Shown piece after piece: positions 7,907 to 20,307 of a DNA stretch of 64,000 bases; the first letter of the stretch is position 1, and each line of letters begins with the position of its first letter. Under the pieces are notes generated by a model. That model was not told where the DNA came from and searched no databases. It saw only the letters and a program-made list of their open reading frames with translations. A program made the position numbers and the translations under genes. The DNA is from Ferribacterium limneticum (lineage in GTDB: Bacteria > Pseudomonadota > Gammaproteobacteria > Burkholderiales > Rhodocyclaceae), in the NCBI RefSeq assembly GCF_020510585.1, contig NZ_CP075190.1, forward strand, positions 558,001 through 622,000, given 5' to 3'.

Positions 7907-9077
7907 AAGCCGACAAGCCGGTCTGGGCGCGGCCGAGGATCAGCGCGTGCACATCGTGCGTGCCCTCGTAGGTGGTGACCGATTCGAGATTGACCATGTG
8001 GCGGATGACGCCGAATTCATCCGAAATGCCGTTGCCGCCCAGCATGTCGCGGGCGTTGCGAGCGATTTCCAGCGCCTTGCCGGTGCTGTTGCGCTTCATC
8101 AGCGAGACCAGTTCCGGCGTCGCGCTACCGTCGTCCATCATGCGGCCGAGGCGTAGCGCACCTTGAATCCCCAGGGCGATTTCGGTCTGCATGTCGACCA
8201 GTTTTTTCTGAATCAATTGCGTGGCGGCGAGCGGCCGGCCGAACTGCTGACGCTCCAGCGTATATTGCCGTGCCGTGTGCCAGCAGGCTTCCGCGGCGCC
8301 GAGGGCGCCCCATGAAATGCCGAAACGGGCTGAGTTGAGGCAGGTAAACGGCCCCTTGAGGCCGCTGGCGTTGGGCAACTGGTTCTCGGCGGGAACAAAA
8401 ACTTCGTCCATCACGATGTCGCCGGTGATCGAGGCGCGCAGGCTGACCTTGCCGTTGATGATCGGTGCCGACAGCCCGGCCATGCCTTTTTCTAGGATGA
8501 AGCCGCGCAAGGCGCCGGCGTCATCCTTGGCCCAGACGATGAAAATGTCGGCCATCGGCGAGTTGGTAATCCACGTCTTGCGCCCGGAAAGCTTCCAGCC
8601 ACCGGGCACGGGGCGGGCGACGGTGGTGGCGCTGGACGGATCCGAGCCGGAATTCGGCTCGGTCAGACCAAAACAGCCAATCAGCTCGCCCCTGCCGAGC
8701 TTCTTGAGATATTTTTCCTTCTGCGCGTCGGAGCCAAATTCGTAAATCGGCAGCATGACCAGCGAGGACTGGACGCTCAACAGCGTGCGGTAGGCCGAAT
8801 CGACCGACTCGACCTCACGCGCGATCAGTCCGTAGGAGACGTAATTGAGTCCGGCACCGCCGAACTGCGGCGGCAGCGTCGCGCCGAGCAGGCCCATGTC
8901 ACCCATTTCGCGGTAGATCGCCGGGTCGGTCGTTTCATTGCGGAAGGCATCGCGGATGCGTGGCTTGAGCGCCTTTTGCGCGAAGTCGCGGGCGGCGTTG
9001 CGGACTTGCCGCTCGTCGGCGGCCAGTTGGCTGTCGAGGAGGAAAGGGTCTTCCCAGGTGAAGGAAGGTTTGGCCAT
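7902..9077 (-). CDS. gcdH: Glutaryl-CoA dehydrogenase
   Basis: A 391-residue FAD enzyme of lysine, tryptophan and aromatic degradation that oxidises and decarboxylates glutaryl-CoA to crotonyl-CoA. It has the acyl-CoA dehydrogenase fold: [14 protein letters not shown] and [13 protein letters not shown] for flavin and substrate, [28 protein letters not shown], and the catalytic base E371 in [15 protein letters not shown] near the C-terminus. The start at 9077 is chosen because of GGAGC upstream and the family start [11 protein letters not shown]; the frame is open 37 codons further. A terminator separates it from proA. Confidence 0.93.
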   Translation of the reverse strand: MAKPSFTWEDPFLLDSQLAADERQVRNAARDFAQKALKPRIRDAFRNETTDPAIYREMGDMGLLGATLPPQFGGAGLNYVSYGLIAREVESVDSAYRTLLSVQSSLVMLPIYEFGSDAQKEKYLKKLGRGELIGCFGLTEPNSGSDPSSATTVARPVPGGWKLSGRKTWITNSPMADIFIVWAKDDAGALRGFILEKGMAGLSAPIINGKVSLRASITGDIVMDEVFVPAENQLPNASGLKGPFTCLNSARFGISWGALGAAEACWHTARQYTLERQQFGRPLAATQLIQKKLVDMQTEIALGIQGALRLGRMMDDGSATPELVSLMKRNSTGKALEIARNARDMLGGNGISDEFGVIRHMVNLESVTTYEGTHDVHALILGRAQTGLSAF

Positions 9078-9090
9078 CTGCTTGCTCCGG

Positions 9091-9118
9091 AAAAAGTTGT
9101 CCCCGCCAGCGCGGGGAC
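9091..9118 (-). terminator. Intrinsic terminator after proA
   Basis: On the minus strand GTCCCCGC and GCGGGGAC make a perfect 8-bp stem with a 4-base loop, followed by AACTTTTT. It lies between proA and gcdH and should stop proA transcripts. Confidence 0.8.
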
Positions 9119-9151
9119 TTGTGGATTTCAGGGAATGCCGCGCTTGTCCGC

Positions 9152-10408
9152 TCAGGCTCGGACGTGTCCGTCGCCGAGCACGATCCATTTCTGGCTGGTC
9201 AGTCCTTCCAGACCGACCGGGCCGCGGGCGTGGATCTTGTCGGTCGAAATGCCGATTTCGGCGCCCAGGCCGTATTCGAAACCATCGGCGAAGCGCGTCG
9301 AGGCGTTGATCATGACCGAGGCCGAATCGACTTCGCGCAGGAAGCGCATGGCTTTCGGATGGTTGTCGGTGACGATGGCTTCGCTGTGATGCGACGAGTA
9401 TTTATTGATGTGCTCGATGGCCTCGTCGATACCGGCGACGACCTTGACCGAAATGATCGGCGCCAGGAACTCGGTGTAGTAATCCTCGTCGGTGGCCGGA
9501 ACGGCATTCGGCACGATGGCGCAGGTTTCGGCGCAGCCACGGATTTCGACGCCCTTGGCGGTCAGCATGTGGGCGATCGGCGGCAGTAGCATGGCGGCGA
9601 CGCTGCGGTCGACGAGCAGCGACTCGGCGGTGTTGCAGGTGCCATAGCGCTGAGTCTTGGCGTTCTCTACAATCTTCAGCGCCTTGTTCGGATCGGCTTC
9701 CTCTTCGAGGTAGACGTGGCAGTTGCCGTCGAGGTGCTGGATCATCGGTACGCGCGATTCGGCCAGCAGGCGGGCGATCAGGCCCTTGCCACCGCGCGGC
9801 ACGATGACATCGACGAATTCCCGCATGGTGATCAGTTCGCCGACGGCGGCGCGGTCGGTGGTGTCGATGACCTGCACGGCATCGGCCGGCAACCCGGCGG
9901 CTTTCAGGCCTTCGTGGACCAGCGCGGCGATGGCGCGGTTGGAACGGATGGCTTCCGAGCCGCCGCGCAGGATGGCTGCGTTGCCGGATTTTAGGCACAG
10001 CGCTGCGGCATCGGCCGTCACATTCGGCCGGGCTTCGTAAATGATGCCGATGACGCCGAGCGGTACGCGCATCTTGCCGACCTGAATGCCGGACGGCTGG
10101 TATTTGAATTCGCCCATTTCACCAATCGGATCGGGCAGCTTGGCAACCTGCTCGACGCCTTCGGCCATGCTGTCGACGCCTTTTTCGGTGAGCGTCAGGC
10201 GGTCGAGCATGGCGGTTTCAAGCCCGGCAGCGCGGGCGGCGGCCAGGTCTTGCTGGTTGGCGGCGACCAGAGCAGCCTTTTCGCGGCGGATGGCGGCGGC
10301 GATGGCGAGCAGGGCGGCGTTCTTTTCGGCCGTCGAGGCCGAGGCAACGCGGCGTGAGGCAGCACGGGCCTGCCGGCCGACGGTCTGCATGTAATGCTTG
10401 ATATCCAT
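9152..10408 (-). CDS. proA: Gamma-glutamyl phosphate reductase ProA
   Basis: A 418-residue NADPH enzyme of proline synthesis that reduces gamma-glutamyl phosphate to the semialdehyde. Family landmarks are [30 protein letters not shown], the catalytic Cys in [11 protein letters not shown], and the late [32 protein letters not shown]. The open frame begins at 10498, but the ATG at 10408 gives the normal family start (MDIKHYM) and length. It is not linked to proB here. Confidence 0.93.
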   Translation of the reverse strand: MDIKHYMQTVGRQARAASRRVASASTAEKNAALLAIAAAIRREKAALVAANQQDLAAARAAGLETAMLDRLTLTEKGVDSMAEGVEQVAKLPDPIGEMGEFKYQPSGIQVGKMRVPLGVIGIIYEARPNVTADAAALCLKSGNAAILRGGSEAIRSNRAIAALVHEGLKAAGLPADAVQVIDTTDRAAVGELITMREFVDVIVPRGGKGLIARLLAESRVPMIQHLDGNCHVYLEEEADPNKALKIVENAKTQRYGTCNTAESLLVDRSVAAMLLPPIAHMLTAKGVEIRGCAETCAIVPNAVPATDEDYYTEFLAPIISVKVVAGIDEAIEHINKYSSHHSEAIVTDNHPKAMRFLREVDSASVMINASTRFADGFEYGLGAEIGISTDKIHARGPVGLEGLTSQKWIVLGDGHVRA

Positions 10409-10521
10409 GATGTTCTTCGTGCGGGGCAAAAGAACATTATAGCCAGACAAATAACTGGGAACTTCCAGAACCGGGTAAACTCTTATCCGCAGTGACAATA
10501 GGGCTTTCCGTCGAGGACAAG

Positions 10522-10773
10522 ATGGCAGAAAAATTGATTTTACCGACCGAAGTGAAGGTCTGTGCTACGTGTAGCTATTGGGACGGCGAACGCCAGGTTG
10601 ATACCGAGATGAAGCTGGTGGTGGTTACCGAGAAATGCGCCGGCGAATGCCTGGTGCAGGAGAAGGTCAAACAGGGGCTGCACGATGTGCGTCAGGAGCG
10701 TGCCTGCCTCTGGGAGGATCTGGAGCCGGACACGCCACCTGAGGACAAGGCCGCCGACAGCAAGGCGGCTTGA
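10522..10773 (+). CDS. Small cysteine-rich protein, function unknown
   Basis: An 83-residue protein with CATC near the N-terminus (CxxC), then KCAGEC and a later Cys (RACLW), five Cys in all, which suggests metal binding. The tail is acidic and low-complexity ([14 protein letters not shown]). The start at 10522 is supported by GAGGACAAG; an in-frame GTG at 10492 lacks such a site. There is no signal peptide. It is convergent with holA and separated from it by only 6 bases. I do not recognise the family. Confidence 0.7.
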   Translation: MAEKLILPTEVKVCATCSYWDGERQVDTEMKLVVVTEKCAGECLVQEKVKQGLHDVRQERACLWEDLEPDTPPEDKAADSKAA

Positions 10774-10779
10774 GCATCC

Positions 10780-11787
10780 TTATTTAACCGCGGTGAGGCG
10801 CAGGCCGAGCCGCAGGAATTCTTCCCAGATATTGCCGTGACCGATGCCCTTGGCCAGTCGGTCGATTTTTCCGGCATGTTGCAGCGCCGCTTCGAGCGCT
10901 GCGGTCGACAGGCGTTGCAGCGCTTTTTTTACCGGGTTGGCGCGCGGGCCCCAGACCTTGGCATCCTTGAGCAGCATGTCCACCGGCTTGCCGGCATCCA
11001 TGCCGGCGCGAATGATGGTTAACGCCCGGATTTCCTCGCTCATCGCCCATAACACCAGCGGCGGCGCTTCGCCTTCCTGCATCAGGCCATCAAGCGTCCG
11101 GGTCAGACGGGCGACGTCGCCCGAGAGCAGCGCCTCGCGAAGGCCGTCGATGTCGTAGCGGGCGACGTTGAGAATGGCATCGCGAATCTGCGCCTGGCTT
11201 AGCTGGCCGGGCGGATAGAGCAGGCCGAGTTTCTGGATTTCCTGGTGAGCGGCGAGCAGGTTGCCTTCGACGCGCTCGGCGATGAACTTGAGACTTTCGA
11301 GATCGGCGCTCTGCTGCTGACGCCGCAGCCGGCCGACGATCCAGCCCGGCAACTCGGCCAGCGGCGGTGCCATGAGCTTGATGGCGACGCCGGCATTGAC
11401 CAGGGCGGTAAACCAGACGGCCTTTTCCTCTCGCCAGTCGAGTTCGGGCAGGGTGATGAGCAGCAGGTTGTCCATCGACAGGTTCTGGCACCACTGCTGC
11501 AGTGCAGCGCTGCCTTCCTTGCCGACCTTGCCGGTCGGAACGCGCAGGTCGATCAGTTTTTTATCGCCGAACAGCGACATGTTGCCGCCGGCGGCGAGCA
11601 ATGTTCCCCAGTCGAACTGCGGCAGGACGGTCAGTACTTCGCGTTCGCTGTAGCCCTGCTGGCGTGATTTGGCACGGATGGCGTCGGCGGCTTCGATGAC
11701 GAGCAGTGGGTCATCGCCGTACAGAACATAAAGCGGACGCAATTCGCGTTCGAGATGCCCCGCCAGCTGATCGCCCTTGAGCAGCAT
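10780..11787 (-). CDS. holA: DNA polymerase III delta subunit HolA
   Basis: This 335-residue clamp-loader subunit opens the beta sliding clamp. Recognisable parts are LYVLYGDDPLLVIEAADAIR near the N-terminus, ERVEGNLLAAHQEIQKLGLLY around residues 170-190, RYDIDGLREALLSGD, and the C-terminal LAKGIGHGNIWEEFLRLGL. Its ATG overlaps the lptE stop by one base, and leuS-lptE-holA is a conserved operon order. Length is normal. Confidence 0.93.
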   Translation of the reverse strand: MLLKGDQLAGHLERELRPLYVLYGDDPLLVIEAADAIRAKSRQQGYSEREVLTVLPQFDWGTLLAAGGNMSLFGDKKLIDLRVPTGKVGKEGSAALQQWCQNLSMDNLLLITLPELDWREEKAVWFTALVNAGVAIKLMAPPLAELPGWIVGRLRRQQQSADLESLKFIAERVEGNLLAAHQEIQKLGLLYPPGQLSQAQIRDAILNVARYDIDGLREALLSGDVARLTRTLDGLMQEGEAPPLVLWAMSEEIRALTIIRAGMDAGKPVDMLLKDAKVWGPRANPVKKALQRLSTAALEAALQHAGKIDRLAKGIGHGNIWEEFLRLGLRLTAVK

Positions 11788-12314
11788 TACTCGTCGTCTT
11801 CTGCTGCGTCGGGGTTTTTCGGCTTGATGATGCTCAGCCGGCGCATGATCTGGTTGACCAGGTCATTGTTCATGTCGCGCCAGAGCAGGCCCTCTTCAAT
11901 ATCCTTGGCGAGAATGTTCGAGTCGTCGAAGGAAATGTCGCGGGTCAGCGCCACCTCGTTGGACGGGACCAGCACCTGCCCCTTCTGGTTGACGATGCGG
12001 AAGGTGTAGGTCAGCTGCAGCCGGTATTCGCGCACCCGGCCCTGGGCATTGACACTGAGGATGGTCTTCAGTCGGTTGTCGCCTAGTTGCTGGAAGATGG
12101 CATCGGCCGCCTTGGCGTCCTCGACGATCTCGGTGCTGCCGCTGGCCTTGATGTAGCGCTGCAGCCAGATATTGACGTCAGCCGTGTCCGGCAAGGCGAT
12201 GTACATCGTCTTGTAGGGCAGGTTGCCGCTGCCGACGCCGCGCAGATGGAAGCCGCAGCCGGTGAGGGCGGCGGCGATGATCAGGGCGAGAAGCAGGCGG
12301 AGCGGCGAACGCAT
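11787..12314 (-). CDS. lptE: LPS-assembly lipoprotein LptE
   Basis: A 175-residue outer-membrane lipoprotein that plugs LptD during lipopolysaccharide insertion. The signal peptide ends at the lipobox LTGC, with the mature Cys about residue 20 followed by GFHLRG, which is typical for LptE. The C-terminal tail is acidic (DAAEDDE). It lies between leuS and holA with an 11-bp gap to leuS, the conserved arrangement in proteobacteria. Confidence 0.92.
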   Translation of the reverse strand: MRSPLRLLLALIIAAALTGCGFHLRGVGSGNLPYKTMYIALPDTADVNIWLQRYIKASGSTEIVEDAKAADAIFQQLGDNRLKTILSVNAQGRVREYRLQLTYTFRIVNQKGQVLVPSNEVALTRDISFDDSNILAKDIEEGLLWRDMNNDLVNQIMRRLSIIKPKNPDAAEDDE

Positions 12315-12325
12315 GGCGGCTTTCC

Positions 12326-15075
<2,750 letters not shown>

Positions 15076-15174
15076 GGTCGAAAACTTTTCCCTGGCGATA
15101 GAAAGTGACCGGGTGGGGCTGGCGCGGAGCCTGCACGCTCCGCATCAGCGGGGAATCAACTTAACGTCGCCCGG

Positions 15175-15525
15175 TCACGCCGCTTTTTTTTGCTGGTAGA
15201 TGCCTTCCCAGGTGTTCTGCCAGTAACGGTAGGCATTCTGGGTGGCTGCCAGTGAGAGCAGGGACATCCGGGACTGGTGGCGCCACATCCAGGAAAGCTG
15301 TGGAGCGGGGGCCAGGTTGTAGGATTGAACGTTGCCGACTTCGTCTTCGACGATGGCCAGGAAACGATCGATGGCCAGACCCCAGTAGGCGGAGCCTTCG
15401 GTTTTGCCGGTGAGGTACTCGGCTTCGCTGACGGCGCGGCGCCACAACTTGAGCGCGAGTTCGTCGCTGATACCGGCCTTGCGGGCGATCCAGGGCAGGA
15501 TCTTCGGTGGATTCATGCTGTTCAT
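15175..15525 (-). CDS. Conserved-looking hypothetical protein
   Basis: A 116-residue soluble, mainly helical protein with no signal peptide. It is rich in Trp (WIARKAG, LWRRA, YWGLA, WMWRHQ, YWQNTWEG) and has an acidic middle (IVEDEVGN) and a basic QQKKAA tail. AAGGAG sits 6-7 bases before the ATG at 15525, supporting the start over a second Met three codons on. It has its own AT-rich upstream region shared with the divergent uvrD. I do not recognise the family. Confidence 0.75.
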   Translation of the reverse strand: MNSMNPPKILPWIARKAGISDELALKLWRRAVSEAEYLTGKTEGSAYWGLAIDRFLAIVEDEVGNVQSYNLAPAPQLSWMWRHQSRMSLLSLAATQNAYRYWQNTWEGIYQQKKAA

Positions 15526-15690
15526 GCTGGTTCTCCTTTACTACGTGTAGCGGTAGCTACTGCTGTTAAGACTGCCTTGTGGGCTAATAGTTTTGTGCAC
15601 TGCAATATTTTTAAGGCAAGTATACGTGTGCACTCGGCTCTCGACTGTGAAAAAATGCACGCAATTGTAGTTTTCGTTGTACAAACGCAA

Positions 15691-15711
15691 CTAATTGGTC
15701 CGACCAATTAG
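15691..15711. promoter_or_regulatory. Perfect 21-bp palindrome, FadR/PdhR/LldR-type operator
   Basis: Ten-base arms CTAATTGGTC and GACCAATTAG flank a single C. The core TTGGTCCGACCAA matches the TGGTnnnACCA pattern bound by FadC/FadR-subfamily GntR regulators such as PdhR, LldR and FadR. It lies 33 bp before the uvrD start and 166 bp before the divergent hypothetical gene at 15525. The palindrome is read directly; the regulator class is inference. Confidence 0.6.
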
Positions 15712-15743
15712 CCGGGTCCTGCCCGGTTTTCCCTAGAGACTTC

Positions 15744-17888
15744 ATGTCCGATCTCCTTGCAAATCTGAATTCGCCGCAACTTCAGGCAGTTACGCTGCCG
15801 CCCGTCCATGCATTGATTCTCGCCGGGGCGGGGAGTGGTAAGACCCGGGTGCTGACTACACGCATTGCTTGGCTCATGTCGACCGGCCAGGTCGGGCCGC
15901 ACGGCGTGCTGGCGGTGACCTTCACCAACAAGGCGGCCAAGGAGATGACGGCGCGGCTGTCGTCACTGGTGCCGATCAATACGCGCGGCATGTGGATCGG
16001 TACTTTCCACGGCCTGTGCAACCGCTTGCTGCGGGCGCATTACCGCGAGGCCGGGTTGCCGCAGACCTTCCAGATCCTCGATTCGGCCGACCAGCTGGCG
16101 ATGGTCAAGCGGCTGCTCAAGAACCTGAATGTCGATGACGAGAAGTATCCGCCGCGCGAACTGTGCCACTTCATCAATGCCCATAAAGAGCAGGGTGTGC
16201 GGGCGGCGCAGGCCGAGGTTTACGACAATTACACGCAAAAACGCGTCGAGTTGTACGCCGAATATGAAACCCAGTGCAACCGCGAAGGCGTCGTCGACTT
16301 TGCCGAACTGCTCTTGCGCTGCTACGAATTGCTGCAGCGCAACGAACCTTTGCGCAAACACTACCAGGATCGCTTCCGTTACATCCTGGTCGACGAGGTG
16401 CAGGACACCAACAAGCTCCAGTACGCCTGGCTGAAACTGCTGGCTGGCGGTGGCGCCGTGGTCTTTGCTGTCGGCGATGACGACCAGAGCATCTATGCCT
16501 TCCGCGGCGCAGAAGTCGGCAACATGCGCGATTTCGAGCGTGATTACGCTGGCGACAATGTGATTCGCCTCGAACAGAACTACCGTTCGCACGGCAATAT
16601 CCTGGCGGCGGCCAATGCCATCATCAAGAACAACCGCGAGCGTCTGGGCAAGAATTTGTGGACGGACGCCGGCGAAGGCGAGCCGATCCGTGCCTTCGAG
16701 GCTTATTCCGATCTCGACGAGGCGCGTTTCGTCGTCGAGGAAATCCGCGAACTGGTCCGTGACGGCATCTCGCCGACGCAGATCGCGCTGCTTTACCGCT
16801 CCAACGCCCAGTCGCGCGTGCTCGAAAACGAGTTGTTCACCAAGAACGTGCCGTACAAGGTCTATGGCGGCCTGCGCTTCTTCGAGCGCCAGGAAATCAA
16901 GCACGCCCTGGCCTATCTGCGCCTGCTCGGCAATCCGGACGACGACACGGCTTTTCTGCGCGTCGTCAATTTCCCGACCCGCGGCATTGGCGCCCGTTCG
17001 CTCGAAAACCTGCAGGCGACGGCGCATCAGACCAATTCGAGCCTGTATAACGCAGCCGCTTCGCTGACCGGCAAGTCCGGCCAGACGGTCGGCGCTTTCA
17101 TCCGCTTGATCGAACAATTGCGCGTCGAGACGGAAGGTCTGCCGCTGCCGGAAATGGTCGAGCACATCATCGAGAAATCCGGTCTGGCCCAGCATTACCG
17201 GACCGACAAGGAAGGCCAGGATCGGCTGGAGAATCTGGACGAACTGATCAACGCCGCCGCCACCTTCATCGACGACGAAGGGGCTATAGGCGAAGGCGGG
17301 GCGCTGGTCTCCTTCCTCACCCTGGCTTCGCTGGAAGCCGGCGAACATCAGGCTGGCGAAGGGCAGGAGGCGGTGCAACTGATGTCGGTGCACGCCGCCA
17401 AGGGGCTGGAATTCGACGTGGTTTTCATCACCGGCCTGGAGCAGGGCCTGTTCCCGCACGAAAACTCGATCAACGAGGGCAAGGACGGTTTGGAGGAGGA
17501 GCGCCGGCTCATGTATGTCGCAGTCACCCGCGCCCGTCAGCGTCTCTATGTGTCGTGTGCGCAGACCCGCATGCTGCACGGCCAGACGCGCTATTGCGTG
17601 CCGTCCAGCTTTCTCGATGAAATCCCCGAGCAATTGTTGCTCAAGCTCAACAAGAAGGCGGCGCCGGCGGCGGCTTTTCCGGCTTTCGGCTCGTTCGGTG
17701 GCGGTTATGCCGAGCCGGTGGCGTCTGGTGGCCTGCGTATTGGGCAGACAGTCGAGCACGCCAAGTTCGGCATTGGCGTCATCGTGTCCACCGAAGGGCG
17801 TGGCGCCGATGCGCGCGTCCAGATCAACTTCGGGGGCAGCGGCATGAAGTGGCTGGCGCTCGAGTACGCCAAGTTGACGCCGGTTTGA
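15744..17888 (+). CDS. uvrD: DNA helicase II UvrD
   Basis: A 714-residue superfamily 1A 3'-5' helicase for nucleotide-excision and mismatch repair. It shows motif I GAGSGKTRVL, motif Ia TFTNKAAKEM, motif II VDEVQDTN (Val where DEFQD is usual), motif III VGDDDQSIYAFRGA, motif IV LEQNYRS, motif V VHAAKGLEFDVVFITG and motif VI YVAVTRARQRLY. The C-terminal tail has the Tudor-like GQTVEHAKFGIGVIV segment seen in UvrD/PcrA. Length is normal. No LexA box was recognised; a GntR-type palindrome lies just upstream. Confidence 0.93.
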   Translation: MSDLLANLNSPQLQAVTLPPVHALILAGAGSGKTRVLTTRIAWLMSTGQVGPHGVLAVTFTNKAAKEMTARLSSLVPINTRGMWIGTFHGLCNRLLRAHYREAGLPQTFQILDSADQLAMVKRLLKNLNVDDEKYPPRELCHFINAHKEQGVRAAQAEVYDNYTQKRVELYAEYETQCNREGVVDFAELLLRCYELLQRNEPLRKHYQDRFRYILVDEVQDTNKLQYAWLKLLAGGGAVVFAVGDDDQSIYAFRGAEVGNMRDFERDYAGDNVIRLEQNYRSHGNILAAANAIIKNNRERLGKNLWTDAGEGEPIRAFEAYSDLDEARFVVEEIRELVRDGISPTQIALLYRSNAQSRVLENELFTKNVPYKVYGGLRFFERQEIKHALAYLRLLGNPDDDTAFLRVVNFPTRGIGARSLENLQATAHQTNSSLYNAAASLTGKSGQTVGAFIRLIEQLRVETEGLPLPEMVEHIIEKSGLAQHYRTDKEGQDRLENLDELINAAATFIDDEGAIGEGGALVSFLTLASLEAGEHQAGEGQEAVQLMSVHAAKGLEFDVVFITGLEQGLFPHENSINEGKDGLEEERRLMYVAVTRARQRLYVSCAQTRMLHGQTRYCVPSSFLDEIPEQLLLKLNKKAAPAAAFPAFGSFGGGYAEPVASGGLRIGQTVEHAKFGIGVIVSTEGRGADARVQINFGGSGMKWLALEYAKLTPV

Positions 17889-17895
17889 GGCAATC

Positions 17896-17932
17896 CCACG
17901 GTCAACTGGAAAATTTGACCAAAATTCAAATC
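17896..17932 (-). repeat. Dispersed repeat, copy 5
   Basis: Plus strand reads CACGGTCAACTGGAAAA then TTTGACCAAAATTCAAATC, the complement of the family consensus with a few changes. It starts 8 bases after the uvrD stop and precedes the qor operon. Confidence 0.8.
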
Positions 17933-18010
17933 GTCGGACGGTAGATCGCCGGCCGGCACGGTGATAACCTCGTTGTCTCGCAAAAATAAGCAGACAACGA
18001 GGAGATCACC

Positions 18011-18985
18011 ATGCCCTACGCCATTCGACTTCATCAAAACGGCGGCCCGGAAGTGCTGTCCTGGGAAGCCATCGATCTGCCGGCGCCGGCCCCCGGCGAA
18101 GCGACGGTTCGCCACCACGCCGTCGGCCTCAATTTCATCGACGTCTATCACCGCACCGGCCTCTATCCGGTCACCCTGCCCTCCGGCATTGGCATGGAAG
18201 GCGCCGGCGTGGTCGAGGCGGTCGGCGAGGGCGTCAGCGAACTCAAGGTCGGCGACCGCGTCGCTTATGCCGGCGGGCCGCTTGGCGCCTACGCCGAAGT
18301 GCGCAATATTCCGGCGCATCGCCTGCTCAAGCTGCCCGACGCCATCTCCTTCGAAACCGGCGCGGCGATGATGCTGCAAGGCCTGACGGCGGCCTACCTG
18401 CTACGCAAGACTTATCGTGTGCAAGCCGGCGATGCCGTGCTGATCCAGGCTGCTGCCGGTGGCGTCGGGCTGATCGCCTGCCAGTGGGCGCGGGCGCTCG
18501 GCGCGACGGTGATCGGCACCGTCGGCTCGCCGGCCAAGGCTGAGCTGGCCAAGGCACACGGCTGCCATCACGTGATCAACTACAGCACCGAGAATTTCGC
18601 CCAGCGTGTGCGCGAAATCACCAACGGCGAAGGCGTCGCCGTGGTTTATGACGGCGTCGGCAAGGACACCTTTGCCGGCTCGCTCGACAGCCTGCGCCCC
18701 ATGGGCATGATGGTTTCCTTCGGCAATGCCTCCGGCCCGGTGCCGCCGCTCGACCTCATCGTGCTGTCGCAAAAAGGCTCGCTGTTCGTCACCCGTCCGA
18801 CCTTGATGAACTACACGGCGAAGCGCGAAGATCTTGTCGCGCTGGGCAGCGAGTTGTTCGATGTCGTCGTCTCCGGCCAGGTCAAGATCGAGGTCAACCA
18901 GACCTACGCCCTGAAGGACGCCGCCCAGGCGCATTGTGATCTCGAGGCGCGCAAGACCACGGGTTCTACCATCCTGCTGCCATGA
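18011..18985 (+). CDS. qorA: NADPH:quinone oxidoreductase (zinc-free MDR family)
   Basis: A 324-residue medium-chain oxidoreductase that reduces quinones with NADPH. The catalytic N-terminal domain has LNFIDVYHRTGLYPV and GMEGAGVVEAVGEGV; the Rossmann part has IQAAAGGVGLIACQWAR around residues 150-166 and YDGVGKDTF. It lacks the zinc-ligand cysteines, as expected for quinone oxidoreductases. The start follows CGAGGAGATCACC. The stop overlaps the next gene by 4 bp (ATGA), so it heads a coupled three-gene operon. Confidence 0.9.
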   Translation: MPYAIRLHQNGGPEVLSWEAIDLPAPAPGEATVRHHAVGLNFIDVYHRTGLYPVTLPSGIGMEGAGVVEAVGEGVSELKVGDRVAYAGGPLGAYAEVRNIPAHRLLKLPDAISFETGAAMMLQGLTAAYLLRKTYRVQAGDAVLIQAAAGGVGLIACQWARALGATVIGTVGSPAKAELAKAHGCHHVINYSTENFAQRVREITNGEGVAVVYDGVGKDTFAGSLDSLRPMGMMVSFGNASGPVPPLDLIVLSQKGSLFVTRPTLMNYTAKREDLVALGSELFDVVVSGQVKIEVNQTYALKDAAQAHCDLEARKTTGSTILLP

Positions 18986-20307
18986 TGGCCAGGATCAAGG
19001 CTGGGCTGCTCTCGCTGCGCGACCTGTTCGCCACCGCCTGGTGGATCGTCCTGCTCGCCGGCATCGGTTTCGCAGTCGCCTACCAGTTCGTCGAACCGGC
19101 GCCGCCGACGAAAATTGCCATCAGCACCGGCGCCGAAAGTGGCGCCTATTACCAGTTCGCCAAGCGCTACGCGACCATCCTGGCCAAGAACGGCATCACG
19201 CTGGAGGTTCGGACCTCGGCCGGTTCGCTCGAAAATCTGGAGCGTCTGAAAAATGACGAGGTGCAGATCGGCTTCGTCCAGGGCGGCGTCGTGCCGCCCA
19301 AAGAAGATCCCGATGCCGTCGACGACTCCGGCCTGCTCTCGCTCGGCAGCGTTTTCTACGAGCCGGTCTGGGTGTTCTATCGCGGCGACAAGGTGCTGAC
19401 CCGCCTGACCGAACTCAAAGGCAAGCGCATCGCCATCGGCCAGGAAGGCTCGGGGGTGCGACAGCTGGCGCAGCAGTTGCTCGACGCCAACGAAATTCCG
19501 GCCGGTAAGCATCTGGTTCCGCTGGCCGGCCTATCGGCGGCTGAAGAGCTGCAGCAGGGGCGGATCGACGCCGCCTTCATCATTGCTGCCGAAACGGCGC
19601 CGGTCGTTCAGGTATTGATCCGCTCGCCCGGCGTCAGGCTCATGAGCTTCGCCCAGGACCGCGCCTACCAGCGCCGCTTTCCTTTCCTGACCAAGCTGAC
19701 CTTTCCGCAGGGCGTCGCCGATCTGGTCCGCGATTTTCCGCCGGAAGACATCAAGGTGCTGGCCCCGACGGCCAATCTGATCGTCCGCGACGACCTCCAT
19801 CCGGCCTTGCAGGCGCTGCTCCTCCAGGCGGCCAGCGAGGTGCATGGCAAATCCGGCTTCTTCCAGGATGCCGGCGAATTCCCGTCCTACATGGACCAGA
19901 TGCTGCCGCTGTCGCCCGAAGCAGCGCGCTACTTCAAGACCGGCCCGTCCTTCCTGCAGCGTTACCTGCCGTTCTGGCTGGCTGTCCTGGCCGATCGGCT
20001 AATCGTCATGCTGGTGCCGGTCTTCGTCCTGCTCATCCCCTTGCTCAAGGTGGCGCCGGCGCTTTACAACTGGCGGGTGCGCTCCAAGGTTTTCCGGATC
20101 TACGGCGAGCTGAAATTTCTCGAAGACGACCTCAAGCTCCATTTCGATCCGGCCAAACTGGCCGACTATCGCAGCCGGCTCGATGCCCTCGACGATGAAG
20201 CCAGTGCCCTGCATATTCCGCTCGGCTTCACCGATCTGGCCTATACCTTGCGCGAACACGTCAATCTGGTTCGCCACATCCTCGACAAGAAGGAATCTCA
20301 AGCATGA
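18982..20307 (+). CDS. Membrane-anchored TAXI-family TRAP solute receptor
   Basis: A 441-residue protein with an N-terminal membrane anchor (residues about 17-36) and a TAXI/NMT1-like periplasmic ligand-binding domain (about 45-310; ISTGAESGAYYQFAKRYA, VQIGFVQGG, GKRIAIGQEGSGVRQLA). A strongly hydrophobic segment (about 328-352) and a helical C-terminal part (about 355-441), probably cytoplasmic, follow. Ordinary TRAP receptors end after the ligand domain and sit beside DctQ/DctM permease genes; neither is here. It overlaps qorA and the ParA-like gene by 4 bp each. It may sense rather than transport. Confidence 0.8.
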   Translation: MMARIKAGLLSLRDLFATAWWIVLLAGIGFAVAYQFVEPAPPTKIAISTGAESGAYYQFAKRYATILAKNGITLEVRTSAGSLENLERLKNDEVQIGFVQGGVVPPKEDPDAVDDSGLLSLGSVFYEPVWVFYRGDKVLTRLTELKGKRIAIGQEGSGVRQLAQQLLDANEIPAGKHLVPLAGLSAAEELQQGRIDAAFIIAAETAPVVQVLIRSPGVRLMSFAQDRAYQRRFPFLTKLTFPQGVADLVRDFPPEDIKVLAPTANLIVRDDLHPALQALLLQAASEVHGKSGFFQDAGEFPSYMDQMLPLSPEAARYFKTGPSFLQRYLPFWLAVLADRLIVMLVPVFVLLIPLLKVAPALYNWRVRSKVFRIYGELKFLEDDLKLHFDPAKLADYRSRLDALDDEASALHIPLGFTDLAYTLREHVNLVRHILDKKESQA

